Part shown: positions 9,310 through 16,984 of the stretch, piece after piece
How positions within the stretch are numbered: position 1 is the first letter of the stretch
Layout of the letters: each line of letters starts with the position of its first letter
Assembly (NCBI RefSeq): GCF_020149935.1
Contig: NZ_CP083757.1
Span: 2,257,501 to 2,321,500 of the forward strand
Direction: 5' to 3'
Length of the DNA: 64,000 nt
Source: Marinilongibacter aquaticus
GTDB lineage: Bacteria > Bacteroidota > Bacteroidia > Cytophagales > Spirosomataceae
Made by a program: the position numbers and the translations under genes
The notes under the pieces: generated by a model
Database searches by the model: none
Told to the model about the DNA's origin: nothing
What the model saw: only the letters and a program-made list of their open reading frames with translations

Positions 9310-10521
9310 ATGAAAAGCAGCCTTAAATATTCGAGTGAATTCCTCACGCAATCCGAGCCCGCCAAATACAGTGCCGAAGGTTTGAAGTCTGAGGAAATGC
9401 TTATCAACATCGGACCACATCACCCTTCTACCCACGGTGTGCTCCGTTTGGAAGTGGTTTCGGATGGCGAAATCATCAAAGATGTGGTTCCACATTTGGG
9501 CTATTTGCACCGTTGTTTCGAAAAACATGCCGAATCTGTGCCGTTCAACCAAGCCATCCCTTTTGTCGATAGGCTTGATTATTTGGCGGCGATGAATTCT
9601 GAACACGCATGGGCAATGGGTGTAGAACGCATGTTGGGCATCGAGCAGGATATCCCCAAAAGGGTGGAATATGTTCGTGTACTTGTAGCCGAACTGAATC
9701 GCCTTGCTTCTCACTTTATGGCTATTGGCACGTATGGCCTGGATATCGGAGCGGTTTCTCCATTTCTTTGGCTTTTTCGCGACAGAGAAACCATCATGCA
9801 AATGCTCGAATGGGCCTCTGGTGCCCGTATGCTTTACAATTATATTTGGATTGGCGGACTTTTTTATGACCTTCCTGTTGGCTTCGAAGAAAGGTGTAAA
9901 GAATTCAGTGAATATATTCGGCCCAAGCTCAAAGAGTTGCAACAAATCCTGATCGACAATCATATTTTCATCAACCGTACAGCCAGCGTGGGTATATTGC
10001 CTTTGGAAATGGCCATCAATTATGGCTGCACTGGTCCGGTATTGAGGGGAAGTGGCTTGCGTTACGATCTACGAAAAGTGGATGGCTATTCCGTTTACCC
10101 CGAAATTGAGTTCGATGTACCAATTGGTCAAGGTTTAGTGGGTGCGGTAGGCGACTGCTGGGACAGAAACCATGTAAGGGTGCTCGAATGTTGGGAATCT
10201 TTACGAATAATTGATCAGTGCCTCGACAAACTGAATAAGGAGCATAAAAGAACGACCGATTTCGACCCACAAGCCCTAGTTCCTAAAAAAATCAGACCCA
10301 AAGCCATGCATTATTATGTGCGTGCAGAAAACCCAAAGGGTGAATTGGGCTTCTTCTTCAAGACAGACGGTAAATCGGATATTCCCCAAAGGGTAAAGGC
10401 CAGAGCTTGTGCTTTCAATAATTTATCGGTTCTTCCCGAGCTGTCACGAGGTGGCATGTTCGCTGATCTGGTCGCCGTTATGGGCTCAATCGATGTAGTG
10501 ATGGGCGAGGTCGACCGCTAA
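9310..10521 (+). CDS. nuoD: NADH-quinone oxidoreductase subunit D (49 kDa)
   Basis: 403 residues from the ATG at 9310. The frame opens at 9247, but the extra 21 residues precede a promoter element and look non-coding. Family signatures are INIGPHHPSTHGVLRL near the N-terminus, HLGYLHRCFEKHAE, MNSEHAWAMGVERMLGIE and the C-terminal MGSIDVVMGEVDR. NuoD sits in the peripheral arm of complex I and helps form the quinone-reduction site with NuoB. The surprise is context: no other nuo gene is adjacent, whereas nuoD normally lies inside the nuoA-N operon. It may be the only copy moved away, or a second copy. Confidence 0.93.
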   Translation: MKSSLKYSSEFLTQSEPAKYSAEGLKSEEMLINIGPHHPSTHGVLRLEVVSDGEIIKDVVPHLGYLHRCFEKHAESVPFNQAIPFVDRLDYLAAMNSEHAWAMGVERMLGIEQDIPKRVEYVRVLVAELNRLASHFMAIGTYGLDIGAVSPFLWLFRDRETIMQMLEWASGARMLYNYIWIGGLFYDLPVGFEERCKEFSEYIRPKLKELQQILIDNHIFINRTASVGILPLEMAINYGCTGPVLRGSGLRYDLRKVDGYSVYPEIEFDVPIGQGLVGAVGDCWDRNHVRVLECWESLRIIDQCLDKLNKEHKRTTDFDPQALVPKKIRPKAMHYYVRAENPKGELGFFFKTDGKSDIPQRVKARACAFNNLSVLPELSRGGMFADLVAVMGSIDVVMGEVDR

Positions 10522-10525
10522 AAGG

Positions 10526-10747
10526 CTACAATTCCCAAACTGTGGGTTTACGGTGCAAACGTATATGTCTTCTAACCTCCATCCAAAAGGCCAAAATAAG
10601 GTATATAAGAATAGGAGAACCCAGCGTGAAAAAAGAAGCGTAAATAAAATACACGCGAATACTATGAGCCGAAAAGTTTAACTTTTCGCCAATCCGAGCA
10701 CACACACCAAAAAGTCTACTTTCGACAACAAATTTGAGCCTTTCCAT
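10526..10747 (-). CDS. PspC-domain small membrane protein
   Basis: 73 residues from the ATG at 10747 (RLKFVVESRLFGVCARIGEK). It fits the PspC family: an amphipathic start, a conserved GVCARIGE-like turn, then hydrophobic segments (YFIYASFFTLGSPILIYLILAFWM) and a short basic tail. PspC proteins are inner-membrane stress regulators or toxin-neutralising proteins; in Bacteroidota short stand-alone versions are common with unknown roles. It is convergent with nuoD, with four bases between stops. A promoter element TACTTTTG lies 28 bases upstream of the start. Confidence 0.75.
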   Translation of the reverse strand: MERLKFVVESRLFGVCARIGEKLNFSAHSIRVYFIYASFFTLGSPILIYLILAFWMEVRRHIRLHRKPTVWEL

Positions 10748-10775
10748 TGATTTTAATATTTGATGTCCATAAACG

Positions 10776-10783
10776 CAAAAGTA
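10776..10783 (-). promoter_or_regulatory. Promoter -7 element TACTTTTG before the PspC gene
   Basis: A TAnnTTTG match on the minus strand. It would leave a leader of about 25 bases. The -33 region is not clear. Confidence 0.45.
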
Positions 10784-10871
10784 CAGCAAAATATCCTCTT
10801 TATAAAATGCACTTGCTCGACTTTACAAAATTTTAATTTGCAATCACATACAAATACCAATAGGCACAAAT

Positions 10872-10905
10872 AAAAAAAGCCTGCCATACAAAACGTATGA
10901 CAGGC
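10872..10905 (-). terminator. Intrinsic terminator of cassette copy 1
   Basis: On the minus strand an 11-base-pair stem (10895-10905 with 10879-10889, one G-U pair) and a 5-base loop are followed by seven U. It lies 22 bases after the stop of the small lasso-leader gene and closes the operon 15539-10928. Confidence 0.85.
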
Positions 10906-10927
10906 CAGAAGGTTGTGAAGTAGAAAA

Positions 10928-11053
10928 TCAAGGGGTATAAGCTACGAAGCCGTCACTGCTCGAACCGGTCTTCAATGTCAGTTCCTTTACGCTGCCCAGC
11001 TTTTTCAAGCTTGGCTTGGCGTATTTGTTTCTCGATGTATATTTCTTGTTCAT
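10928..11053 (-). CDS. Lasso-type leader peptide precursor, copy 1 (41 aa)
   Basis: A 41-codon gene read directly from the sequence, with AAAGGA as ribosome site nine bases before its ATG. The product begins MNKKYTSRNK. It then has YAKPSLKKLGSVKELT, an exact match to YxxPxLx3Gx5T, the leader motif that lasso-peptide B1/RRE proteins bind. By the lasso rule (Thr at -2) the core would be KTGSSSDGFVAYTP, with Asp7 able to close a seven-residue ring onto residue 1. Lys at position 1 is unusual for a lasso core, so a different modification or none is possible. It lies 24 bases after the T9SS-sorted protein gene and just before the terminator, so it is the last gene of that operon. No B1 or B2 partner is in the window. 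Its leader is almost identical to that of copy 2. Confidence 0.8.
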   Translation of the reverse strand: MNKKYTSRNKYAKPSLKKLGSVKELTLKTGSSSDGFVAYTP

Positions 11054-11077
11054 GATTATTATCCTTTAATATTTTGA

Positions 11078-12136
11078 TTACTGCTTGATCACTTTAAATG
11101 CATTCACACTGCCGTTCTTACGCTCCAGACGCACGATGTAAGCTCCTGCAGGCAACTGGCGTACATTTATTCCTTCCTCAGATAGGGTATTCGTCTCAAC
11201 CAATGGGCTGCCCATCATGTTCAATACGGTCACCTTGCTCACGTTTGCCAGGTTTTCGCCTTTCAACTTGAGGGTCTCGGCCACAGGGTTAGGATAAAAC
11301 ACAGCAGTATTGCGTACTTCAAATTCCAAGGACTGGATGTTCGAGAAGTCCGTTGCACCGTCTCTGTCCACCGACTTGATGCGGTAGTAGTTGGTGCCGT
11401 TGGCCGGATTCGCATCGTTGAAGCTGTACCAATGGTCGGTAGTCGATTCGCCCAAGGCTGCAACCGCACCTACACTTCTCCAGTTCTTGGCATCCAAAGA
11501 CTGAAGGATCTCGAAGCGGTCCACGTTCACCTCTTCGGCAGTGCCCCAACGCAATAGAGCAATGCTGCCCTCTTTGCTGGCCGTGAAACTCAAAAGTTTT
11601 ACAGGGTTTGGGCCATCGACCACCCCGATGCCCGCTATGAGGTTGTTGTTCGTGCCGTCCGAGTCGGTCGTGCCCGAAAGGTCATTCAAGTTCACTGTAG
11701 TGCTTACATTCGTGGGAGAACCGCTGCCTGACCACGTCGTGGCGTTCCCGAAGATATTCACCACGATCATCCCCGTGACCGAATTGTCTATGGCGACATT
11801 GTTTATCCCCTGCAAAACACTGCCGTCCCATGTCCATGTGAACTGGTCGCTCACCGCACCCGACACCACATCGCTGGCCGCCGTGGGCGAATAGGAACCT
11901 TGCGGGAAATCGATCTGTACCACAAGGTCGCCCACAGCAAAGCTTCCCGCTCCTGCAAAGTCCAGGCCCACGGTCATTATGCTGCCCGGTTTCCCGATTA
12001 TAACTGGCTCTCCCGGTGCGGCTCCCGTAAAGGCCGCGTAATAAACGACTCCATCTATGGCAAAGGCATTGCCCAATGCGACCACTCCCAAAAGCAGGGA
12101 GAGGCCAACAATTCTTTTCTTTCTTTTCTTAATCAT
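11078..12136 (-). CDS. Secreted protein with T9SS type A sorting domain, copy 1
   Basis: 352 residues. The order is a signal peptide (basic start, then LSLLLGVVALGNAFA), a beta-sandwich of about 140 residues resembling cohesin-like modules (GKPGSIMTVGLDF, VVQIDFPQGSY), a fibronectin-III-like segment (LLSFTASKEGSIALLRWGT to YYRIKSVDRDG) and a C-terminal type A sorting domain of about 70 residues beginning FYPNPV and ending in Lys-Gln. It should cross the outer membrane by the T9SS and be attached to the surface or released. It starts four bases after the giant protein gene, so they are co-transcribed. Its C-terminal half is nearly identical to copy 2 while the N-terminal half differs strongly. 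Confidence 0.85.
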   Translation of the reverse strand: MIKKRKKRIVGLSLLLGVVALGNAFAIDGVVYYAAFTGAAPGEPVIIGKPGSIMTVGLDFAGAGSFAVGDLVVQIDFPQGSYSPTAASDVVSGAVSDQFTWTWDGSVLQGINNVAIDNSVTGMIVVNIFGNATTWSGSGSPTNVSTTVNLNDLSGTTDSDGTNNNLIAGIGVVDGPNPVKLLSFTASKEGSIALLRWGTAEEVNVDRFEILQSLDAKNWRSVGAVAALGESTTDHWYSFNDANPANGTNYYRIKSVDRDGATDFSNIQSLEFEVRNTAVFYPNPVAETLKLKGENLANVSKVTVLNMMGSPLVETNTLSEEGINVRQLPAGAYIVRLERKNGSVNAFKVIKQ

Positions 12137-12140
12137 CTTA

Positions 12141-15100
12141 CTATTTAATTATGAGGTTTATTAAATTATCTATACTTAGTTGATAACTGCATGAATTGTT
12201 CGTATCAGGGGTTTCTCCTCCACCGGTACCTCCGGTCACATTCACCACCAAACGTGAACTTGAGTTGGGTGTTCCCGTTGATTTAATCGTCAACTTTAGG
12301 CGAGCTACTCCTCCCATAGGAATAATATTACCCGGTTTCAAAGTGAAATACCTTCTCGTACCAGCCGTGTTTTCATGTACATCCCAAATTGTATTGTCAG
12401 CTATCAAATTGAACACAAAGCCTACTGATCCTAAGAACGAGCTATCAAAAGTTTCCTCAAATGTTCCATTCATCACAGGAATGTAAAACTCAACAGGAGC
12501 TATGGCGTCCTTTCCACCAATATTGGCTATGGTAATTATAAAATCTTTGCTTTCTAGGACATTCGCCGTGTAATTTCCACCAACACCTATAATAGAAGGT
12601 TTTAAATCTGGAGCAGCATCAGCTAATCCACCAAACTCCGTAGGCTTATCGTCCACTACTTGAGGAATACCGTCGCCGTCCGTATCTGTAGTGTCATCGA
12701 TCATGCCGTCGCCATTTCCATCAAGTCCACCGTTGCCCTTGTCCTCGATATCGTTGGTGCCGTCGTTGTCTTTATCCGTATCTCTGTAGTCAGGCTCGTC
12801 TGTTCCATCTGTATTTAGCGGATCTGTCACATTGGCATCACCAAAACCGTTCAGCTCATCCACACTGTCCATGATACCGTCACCGTCCGAGTCTGGGCCG
12901 TCCACTACACCGTCGTCATCTGCATCAGTATAGCCTGTTGTCCCTGATTCAGAAAGATCGCTGTAAGAGTCATTGTCGCTGTCCAAATCTTTATAATCTG
13001 GATTCGGATCATTGTCACTATTGGCTACAGGAGTTGTGCCCGGAGAGCCAAAAATGCCGTCGTCTGTATCTGCACTGTCTTGAATACCGTCACCGTCTGT
13101 ATCAGGTCCATCGACCACACCGTCGTTGTTTGCATCCGTCACATTGCGGCCACTTTCTATGATGTCGTTGATGCTGTCGTTGTCGCTGTCCAAATCCCTG
13201 AAGTCTTCTACTCCATCGCCATCGAAGTCTGAAGCAAGTCCTGCTCCCGGAGAACCGAAGGCTGCATCGTCGCCATCTGCACTGTCCTGCACACCGTCGC
13301 CATCTGCATCCGGACCGTCAACCACGCCATCCATATTGGCATCTGTCAATCCACTGATTCCAGACTCTTCAAGATCAAAGATGCCGTCGTTGTCGCTGTC
13401 CAGATCCAAGAAATCAGGCACACCGTCACCATCTGTATCCACAGGGTTGGCCGTTGATATCGGGTTGGCTGAATCAAGCACACCATTCTTAATGTTGGCA
13501 TCATTGGCTGTCAAATCACCTTCGCTGAATCCGGCCTCATAAAGGTCAAGGATACCGTCGTTGTCACTGTCCAGATCAAGATAATTCGGAATGCCGTCGC
13601 CATCTGCATCATCATCGTTCGGATTACCGTTGCCATTTGTATCTTCAATTGCATCAGGAATACCGTCGTTATCCGAATCCAAATCACAAGCATTAGGAAT
13701 GCCATCACCGTCTGTATCTACTGTTGAAGACTTGGCATTTACCTCTTCACAGGTGTCACAAGTATTGGGCACACCATCGCCATCCGAATCCACTGAATCA
13801 TCGCCAACACAGTAATCTATACAATCGGGCACACCATCATTGTCGGTATCCAATTGCACGTAAGCATAATAAATGTCAAAACTCAAAGGAAGGCCTGCAC
13901 TCAAAAGACCAAGATCGATTTGAAGCTCGATCTCATCAAAAGGCACTGTCGAAACTCCACCTACAAAATTGATACCCGAAGCTGTAGAAATCAGCTGAGC
14001 ACTCGCCAAAGAAGATCCCGATATGGTTTGCACCGGATTCTGCCCATTATCCCTATATAATTTTATTGAAATTCCTGAAAGTAGACCCGCTGAAATCAGG
14101 CTTGTGCCGTTACTCAAAGCAAAGCCAGCTACAGTTCCCGCAGGATAGTCTACTCCTCCAACCCGTTTCACTGTCATACGGGCACCACCCGAAAGCAATC
14201 CAGCCAATACATCAAAATTGGCATGGTTTGTAAGACTTCCGTCCACTAGGTTCCCGACATTTGTAAGACTACCCAATGTAATGCCGTATATACCCGTTGT
14301 ATTGTAAGTACCGAAAAGGTTCGGATTCCTATCTCTACTTACCAACTGACCTGTATAAGGTTGCGAAGCTGTACTTGTCAGAGCTTCCTTACAATCGGTA
14401 CAGGTATTGGGCCCCTCAAATGCATAATAAATACGTAATGAGCCCAAAGACACAGAAGCCGAGCCTGTATACACCAAACGTATCTCGTTAAAAGGAAGCG
14501 TGGTTTCTATCGATACTTCCTGAATCGGATCCGTACCGCCCAAAATGCTCGCTCCCAAAAGCGTAGTTGAACCCGAACCTAACTTCACATCATCCTGCAA
14601 TTCTCCGTGCAAGAAAGTCTGAATACTCAATGCATTCATCATTCCAGCAGAAAGCAAACCATTGTCTTGCTGAATCATGAAACCCGCTCTGTGCCCTGCT
14701 GGGTAGATCGTTTGTAAACTCACCACACCCACAAAAGGTTGAGAAGTCCCCAAGAAACCAGTAGCTCCTGGAAGGAACAAAGAGGCATAGGTCTTTCTAT
14801 TTCCGTCCGTAATGTTTTGCGGATTGGTCATTGAAGCCAAAGCCGCTAAAGTACCCGAATTGAAATTCACAACTGTCTGATTTCCTGCAATTTGATCGTA
14901 GCAATTCGTATTGGGATCCACCGTACCGCAATCTGCATCAAAAGCCATGGCATAGTATACCCTCAACTTTGTAGTACCCACAGAAAGGTTGACCAAGCTA
15001 CCCTTAAGCAAACGCACCTCATCAAACGGTGCAGTAGTTTTGAAACTCAGGTAAAACTGACCCGGCGAGCCCGCAGAAACAAGAGTAGCTCCCGCAATAC

Positions 15101-15539
15101 CACTGTTAAAGGTACGTGTCTCGGCCAAAATACCATGGTTAAAGGTCTGGATTGTAATCCCAGCCAACACATCGAGACTCACCAAGCCACCGTCATCCAA
15201 TCCGATCACAAAACCTGCATAATCTCCAGCTGGATAGGTAAAGGAAGACTTTACTCCCAAGCCTTGGTTGCTCAACAAACTCATAAGAGAAGTTACTTCT
15301 CCGTAATCGGCCAAATCGCCATTGATCACTTTCTCAGGTCCCTTGTCTGCAAGAAAACCTAAGTCCAACAAACTACCGCCCACTGGCTGTACCGAAGTAC
15401 CGGGCCCGATAATGGGGGAATAACACAATGAGCCGCTTTGTGCCGAAACTCTCGCAAAAGGACTGATAAAAAGAAGAATAGTGCATACTATCCTAGCAAA
15501 CCTATATAGGTTCCCTAATGAAGGAGGTAAAAGTTGCAT
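12141..15539 (-). CDS. Giant secreted protein with thrombospondin type 3 repeats, copy 1
   Basis: 1132 residues. A signal peptide ends near VSAQ. Residues about 35-555 hold three tandem divergent modules of about 175 residues, each with a YPAG..AGF core, a PFDE(V/I)(R/E)L strand and a closing YYA strand. Residues about 560-966 are an acidic array of DxDxDGxxD calcium-binding loops (thrombospondin type 3-like) with a higher-order unit ending GPDxDGDGxQDSAD. The last 160 residues form a CARDB/DUF11-like beta domain. No type A sorting motif is visible at the C-terminus, so the surface route may depend on another signal or on the partner encoded next. A calcium-stiffened adhesin or stalk is my inference. 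Confidence 0.85.
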   Translation of the reverse strand: MQLLPPSLGNLYRFARIVCTILLFISPFARVSAQSGSLCYSPIIGPGTSVQPVGGSLLDLGFLADKGPEKVINGDLADYGEVTSLMSLLSNQGLGVKSSFTYPAGDYAGFVIGLDDGGLVSLDVLAGITIQTFNHGILAETRTFNSGIAGATLVSAGSPGQFYLSFKTTAPFDEVRLLKGSLVNLSVGTTKLRVYYAMAFDADCGTVDPNTNCYDQIAGNQTVVNFNSGTLAALASMTNPQNITDGNRKTYASLFLPGATGFLGTSQPFVGVVSLQTIYPAGHRAGFMIQQDNGLLSAGMMNALSIQTFLHGELQDDVKLGSGSTTLLGASILGGTDPIQEVSIETTLPFNEIRLVYTGSASVSLGSLRIYYAFEGPNTCTDCKEALTSTASQPYTGQLVSRDRNPNLFGTYNTTGIYGITLGSLTNVGNLVDGSLTNHANFDVLAGLLSGGARMTVKRVGGVDYPAGTVAGFALSNGTSLISAGLLSGISIKLYRDNGQNPVQTISGSSLASAQLISTASGINFVGGVSTVPFDEIELQIDLGLLSAGLPLSFDIYYAYVQLDTDNDGVPDCIDYCVGDDSVDSDGDGVPNTCDTCEEVNAKSSTVDTDGDGIPNACDLDSDNDGIPDAIEDTNGNGNPNDDDADGDGIPNYLDLDSDNDGILDLYEAGFSEGDLTANDANIKNGVLDSANPISTANPVDTDGDGVPDFLDLDSDNDGIFDLEESGISGLTDANMDGVVDGPDADGDGVQDSADGDDAAFGSPGAGLASDFDGDGVEDFRDLDSDNDSINDIIESGRNVTDANNDGVVDGPDTDGDGIQDSADTDDGIFGSPGTTPVANSDNDPNPDYKDLDSDNDSYSDLSESGTTGYTDADDDGVVDGPDSDGDGIMDSVDELNGFGDANVTDPLNTDGTDEPDYRDTDKDNDGTNDIEDKGNGGLDGNGDGMIDDTTDTDGDGIPQVVDDKPTEFGGLADAAPDLKPSIIGVGGNYTANVLESKDFIITIANIGGKDAIAPVEFYIPVMNGTFEETFDSSFLGSVGFVFNLIADNTIWDVHENTAGTRRYFTLKPGNIIPMGGVARLKLTIKSTGTPNSSSRLVVNVTGGTGGGETPDTNNSCSYQLSIDNLINLIIK
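12640..13860 (-). repeat. Thrombospondin type 3 repeat array, copy 1
   Basis: The DNA repeats GTCNCCGTC-like units that encode DxDxDG(V/I)xD loops, with a larger unit of about 75 codons present three times (DSDND..D..ESG....[12 protein letters not shown]). It is a coding repeat and closely matches 17450-18660, so it is prone to recombination and misassembly. Confidence 0.85.
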
Positions 15540-15696
15540 GTTATATATATGGATTTAAATTCTTTGCAAAGAAGAGCATTTATTTCTTAACTACAAAATG
15601 AAATATTCATTTTTCTTAAAAACTAATAATGAGAGTCTTAAATCTGTGGTTTTATATTCTACGGTTTCAATTTTCACCAACTGATTCGTAGGACAT

Positions 15697-15728
15697 AAAA
15701 AAGCCCGCCTCGTAAATACGAGGCGGGC
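15697..15728 (-). terminator. Intrinsic terminator of cassette copy 2
   Basis: On the minus strand a perfect 11-base-pair GC-rich stem (15718-15728 with 15703-15713) and the loop ATTT are followed by six U. It lies 23 bases after the stop of the second lasso-leader gene and separates the two cassettes. Confidence 0.9.
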
Positions 15729-15751
15729 CAATATTGCTAATAAATACTAAA

Positions 15752-15883
15752 TCAAGGGGTGTAACCACTAAATGCATCAGTACTAGACCCCGTCTTCAAA
15801 GTCAACTCCTTTACGCTACCCAGCTTCTTTAAGCTTGGTTTGGCGTATTTGTTTCTCGATTTAGATGTATATTTCTTGTTCAT
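15752..15883 (-). CDS. Lasso-type leader peptide precursor, copy 2 (43 aa)
   Basis: A 43-codon gene read directly from the sequence, with AAAGGA as ribosome site before its ATG. After MNKKYTSKSRNK it has the same YAKPSLKKLGSVKELT leader as copy 1, again fitting YxxPxLx3Gx5T. The predicted core is KTGSSTDAFSGYTP; against copy 1 it keeps KTGSS, Asp7, Phe9 and the terminal YTP but differs at four positions. A conserved leader with a variable core is typical of RiPP precursor families. It lies 28 bases after the T9SS-sorted protein gene and before a strong terminator. Whether it becomes a lasso, or is processed at all, is not shown by the sequence. Confidence 0.8.
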   Translation of the reverse strand: MNKKYTSKSRNKYAKPSLKKLGSVKELTLKTGSSTDAFSGYTP

Positions 15884-15911
15884 GATTTCTGTCCTTTAAT
15901 GATTTTCAAAA

Positions 15912-16973
15912 TTATTGCTTAACCACTTTGTATGCATTCACGCTGCCATTCTTACGCTCCAGACGCACAATGTAAGAACCCGCCGGCAATTGACGTACAT
16001 CAATGCCCGAAGCCGATATTTTATCGGTCTCCACCAAAGTACCGCCCATCATGTTCAGAACAGTCACCTTACTCACGTTCGCCAGGTTTTCGCCTTTCAA
16101 CTTGAGGGTCTCGGCCACAGGATTGGGATAAAACGAAGCCGCATTGGCAATTTCGAATTCCAAAGACTGAATATATGAGAAGTCCGTTGCACCGTCTCTG
16201 TCTACAGACTTGATGCGGTAGTAGTTGGTGCCGTTGGCCGGATTCGCATCGTTGAAGCTGTACCAATGGTCGGTAGTCGATTCGCCCAAGGCTGCAACAG
16301 AAGCGATAGACTTCCAGTTCTTGGCATCCAAAGATTGAAGGATCTCGAAGCGGTCCACGTTCACTTCCTCGGCTGTACCCCAACGCAAAAGGGCGATGCT
16401 GCCCTCCTTGCTGGCCGTAAAGCCCAAAAGTTTTACGGGGGTAGCAGTATTCACTGTGGCACCAGCACTCGAGACTGTGATACTGCCATCTGTGTCATTT
16501 GCCCCATTAAAAAAGAAAAAGTTAATAGAAAGGTCATCTGGTGAAGCAGCAACCTGTTTTCCGTACACATCTGCAATTATTGTCCCATTCACTGTATTAT
16601 CAATCGCAACATTACTCACACCAGTCAAAACACTCGTTCCTGCATTGTAGGTCCAGTTAAAGTTCCCTGCTGCTGTGCCCGACACATTCAAAGCTGGACC
16701 TGTTGGAGTTCCGAAACCTGCACCGTCTGTTGGCCCGTAGCTATTTGGGAATGAAATCTGAATAGCAAAGTTTCCAGCCGCATATGACGTAGCCGCTGGG
16801 CCAGCAATATCTAAGTTAATTGTTGCAGTTCCCATTTGCCCTACAGTTAATGGATTGGGGCTAACTGTGGCAGAGGTAATGTCTGGATTCAACTGGGCCT
16901 GCACTTGCAAGACCCCAGTCAAAAACAACATCGTCAGGAAGCCGACTTTCATTTCTTTTCCAAGAATTTTCAT
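15912..16973 (-). CDS. Secreted protein with T9SS type A sorting domain, copy 2
   Basis: 353 residues. The signal peptide ends near LQVQAQ. The N-terminal beta-sandwich (VSPNPLTVGQMGTATINLDI, FAIQISFPNSYGP) is the counterpart of copy 1 with low identity. From PVKLLGFTASKEGSIALLRWG onward it is almost the same as copy 1, including the FYPNPV sorting domain. It starts 11 bases after the giant protein gene. The sharp change from diverged to near-identical suggests gene conversion or module swapping between copies. Expected location is the cell surface through the T9SS. Confidence 0.85.
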   Translation of the reverse strand: MKILGKEMKVGFLTMLFLTGVLQVQAQLNPDITSATVSPNPLTVGQMGTATINLDIAGPAATSYAAGNFAIQISFPNSYGPTDGAGFGTPTGPALNVSGTAAGNFNWTYNAGTSVLTGVSNVAIDNTVNGTIIADVYGKQVAASPDDLSINFFFFNGANDTDGSITVSSAGATVNTATPVKLLGFTASKEGSIALLRWGTAEEVNVDRFEILQSLDAKNWKSIASVAALGESTTDHWYSFNDANPANGTNYYRIKSVDRDGATDFSYIQSLEFEIANAASFYPNPVAETLKLKGENLANVSKVTVLNMMGGTLVETDKISASGIDVRQLPAGSYIVRLERKNGSVNAYKVVKQ

Positions 16974-16984
16974 ATTAAAATAGT

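Larger units (their letters stand above)
10872..15539 (-). repeat. Three-gene cassette, copy 1 of a tandem duplication
   Basis: Gene order is giant TSP3 protein, T9SS-sorted protein, lasso-leader peptide, terminator. The same order, orientation and terminator position recur at 15697-20371. The copies share long stretches of high identity (TSP3 region, CTD half, peptide leader) and other stretches that have diverged. Confidence 0.85.

Noticed and set aside
12640-13860. Short regularly repeated DNA that could look like a CRISPR array (also 17450-18660)
   Set aside because: The repeats stay in frame and encode DxDxDG calcium-binding loops of the giant proteins; spacing and repeat length vary and there are no unique spacers or cas genes.
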